Positions 62,381-64,000 of a DNA stretch of 64,000 nt are shown here, in pieces; within the stretch, counting starts at the first letter, position 1, and every line of letters begins with the position of its first letter. Position numbers and translations under genes: made by a program. The notes beneath the pieces are model-generated. The model worked only from the letters and a program-made list of their open reading frames with translations, made no database searches and was not told the DNA's origin. The DNA is from Gelatoporia subvermispora B (taxonomy: Eukaryota; Basidiomycota; Agaricomycetes; Polyporales; Gelatoporiaceae), in assembly GCA_000320605.2 (NCBI GenBank), contig KB445800.1, positions 1,231,957 through 1,295,956 of the forward strand, written 5' to 3'.

Positions 62381-63454
62381 CCTGGACAACAATCCGCGTT
62401 GTGCCTTGAATCGCATTAGGGTAAGTCACTAATCAACACCAACCTCTTACTTGCGCTGGAACGTCACCATCATCCAGACAATAGCTCCCTGAGAGAGTGC
62501 AACACCGGCATCGAATATCATGGCTTGTTGGGCAATGGGGGTCTACGCGGACGTATTATTTTTTTTGGGATAGCGGGGCTTCATACCTTGGACATTACCT
62601 ATAATTGTACGACACACCATCTGCATAATAATTAATACACCCAGAATCACTATATACGCTCTGAAACCATGGGTTTGAGGCAGCACTGGTGAAACCCGCT
62701 CGCCCAAACGAAAGCTCTCCCTGATAACGCGTAGTCCGCGGAGCAGACAAATTACGCATGCATGCGGTACGTTAAGGTATATTTCCAGCGCACTTTGCGG
62801 CCATACGTTCCTCTATCCAGAATGCGCGGGACCCTGTGGGCCGTGGCGGGTGACGAAGTGTTGATAGTAGTCCGCAAGTCGAATTCTTAGAGAATGCTGA
62901 GCTTGTACCGTTACTGCGGCGGTACAGAATATGGTGGGCGGATCGATAAGCGGTACGAGCGGAGCGATTCGGAGTACGTTGCCCCAGGAGCCAAATGCGA
63001 ATCCACTCGAGCGTCGAACATCAACCCCAGGTGGTACCCGGGTCCTTTAATGTGCTCTCGGAGCCGTTCACGAACTACTTCGCATTTCCGGGACGAAAAT
63101 TCGGTCAAGTTGCCTCCTATTTTTGTTCAGTCGCGTAGTTACATGCTGCAGATATACTTCTGTTCTTCTGCGCATTTTCGTGCATTCACTACTGTGCAGG
63201 ACCAGTACGAATGTGGTCATAACAGACGCCGAAGTGAGCATCGTGGTCATGTGACCTGATATGTGGGACGTGTCAGACATGTTGTACGCGCAGGACGCGT
63301 TACATTGATGGCCATTCCGTGGCCGTTTCGTGGTTTTTACAATACGACATGGGTTCGGCTTCGTCTGCAATTAGTCTGCGGAGGAAGGAGAAAGAGGTAC
63401 ACGGTTTCCGGGGTCTTCGAAATTCGGGAAGTTGGTGTCTGACGTTCAACTTCA

Positions 63455-63479
63455 AAGCATGCGGAAGTTCCGCATGCTT
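63455..63479. repeat. perfect 25-bp palindrome
   Basis: Two 12-bp arms (AAGCATGCGGAA and its complement) surround a single G. It lies about 110 bp upstream of a TATA box and 173 bp upstream of the NTPase ATG at 63652, so it could bind a dimeric regulator. Confidence 0.7.
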
Positions 63480-63566
63480 CTTGCCGTTGCCACTGGGCGT
63501 GAACCGTGGCCAGCTAGCCCTTCTCTCCTTTGTTCTTCGATTCTGCCGCATACAACACCGAACCTG

Positions 63567-63574
63567 TATATAAG
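63567..63574 (+). promoter_or_regulatory. TATA box (TATATAAG) of the third NTPase gene
   Basis: A strong TATA motif 78 bp upstream of the ATG at 63652. Confidence 0.55.
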
Positions 63575-63651
63575 AGTGTGCAAATGCCAACACACGCATC
63601 CACCGACTCACCTCCCATACCACCGAAGCCCGGAACTTAATATCAAGCATT

Positions 63652-64000
63652 ATGTCGACCACCGCCGACGTCGCCACGGACGACGCGATTGCCAACTATA
63701 CACTTTCTCAGGATCAGAAACGTGTCCTGCAACATGCCTTTACTCACTAACCATACCGCGGGATAGCCGACAAGGCTATGTTTGAATGGCTCAGAGACAA
63801 AGAGCTACAGTTCCGATCGCTTGCTTCCGAGCGCCCCGGTTTGTGTGGCAGGCTTGTCACTGCGGCACAGTCCAGAGGAAGCGGGAAATCACGCACGTTT
63901 ATTCAAGTGAGCCTTCCTCGTATCTGACTGAACCTTACTAAATCCTTCGCATTAGGGTACGGTAAGAAATTCCGCGGGGTGTAAGTATTGTAATGTAAGT
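63652..64000 (+). CDS. 5' part of a third P-loop NTPase (N3), truncated by the window edge
   Basis: ATG at 63652 opens MSTTADVATDDA. An intron at 63722-63766 (45 nt, with a CTAAC branch-like site) removes an in-frame stop. The second exon (63767-63906) encodes MFEWLRDKE and then Walker A SRGSGKSRT, aligning with the same region of N1 and N2, where an intron also follows directly. Beyond the next acceptor the frame is hard to continue: a stop appears in the frame giving GKKFRGV. The gene may therefore be decaying, or the third exon starts elsewhere. The N-terminal exon is much shorter than in N1 and N2. Confidence 0.55.

Larger units (their letters stand above)
62381..63651. other. intergenic, promoter of the third NTPase gene at its right end
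   Basis: No gene recognised in the first kilobase. The last 200 bp hold a 25-bp palindrome and a TATA box. Confidence 0.4.

Overview
The window is nuclear DNA of a filamentous basidiomycete, most likely an agaricomycete mushroom or polypore. Every recognisable gene is broken by short introns, mostly 45-90 nt, with GT-AG and a few GC-AG borders. The gene families present (single-pass membrane proteins with Ser/Gly-rich ectodomains, ABCC pumps, large orphan P-loop NTPases) are typical of that group. There are no bacterial operons, CRISPR arrays, rRNAs or convincing tRNAs. All gene models were spliced by eye; the summed exon lengths are in frame for every model given with exon coordinates.

Layout. 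1-5.2 kb: no supportable gene apart from a possible exon at the left edge. 5.2-15.3 kb: a strikingly GC-rich block holding two divergently transcribed sugar/polyol dehydrogenases, a zinc-dependent sorbitol/xylitol dehydrogenase-like gene (-) and a KduD-like short-chain dehydrogenase (+). The latter is interrupted by an intron of about 2.0 kb. 15.3-18.1 kb: a small membrane protein and a cyclophilin, both on the minus strand and both using GC-AG introns. 18.8-38 kb: two paralogous full-length ABCC transporters (-) separated by the DNA primase catalytic subunit gene (+) and a second small membrane protein (+). 39.6-51.5 kb: a third membrane protein with a beta-sandwich-like ectodomain (+), malic enzyme (-), a secreted Vps62-like protein (+), an SH3-PX-BAR sorting nexin (-) and an aldo-keto reductase (-).

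53-64 kb is the most unusual part. Two intact, divergently transcribed P-loop NTPases of 814 and 823 residues share exon structure and start only 182 bp apart. They are flanked on both sides by two copies of a 64-residue, two-exon gene that I do not recognise. The two copies differ at many synonymous sites but have identical exon lengths, so they look like real genes under constraint. A stop-riddled fragment of an NTPase and the 5' part of a third NTPase, with a TATA box and a perfect 25-bp palindrome upstream, complete the cluster. It looks like a locally expanding NTPase/small-protein island, and it is the best candidate here for an undescribed system.

The remaining genes are mostly housekeeping (replication, carbon metabolism, protein folding, membrane traffic) and do not form an obvious pathway cluster, apart from the divergent dehydrogenase pair.
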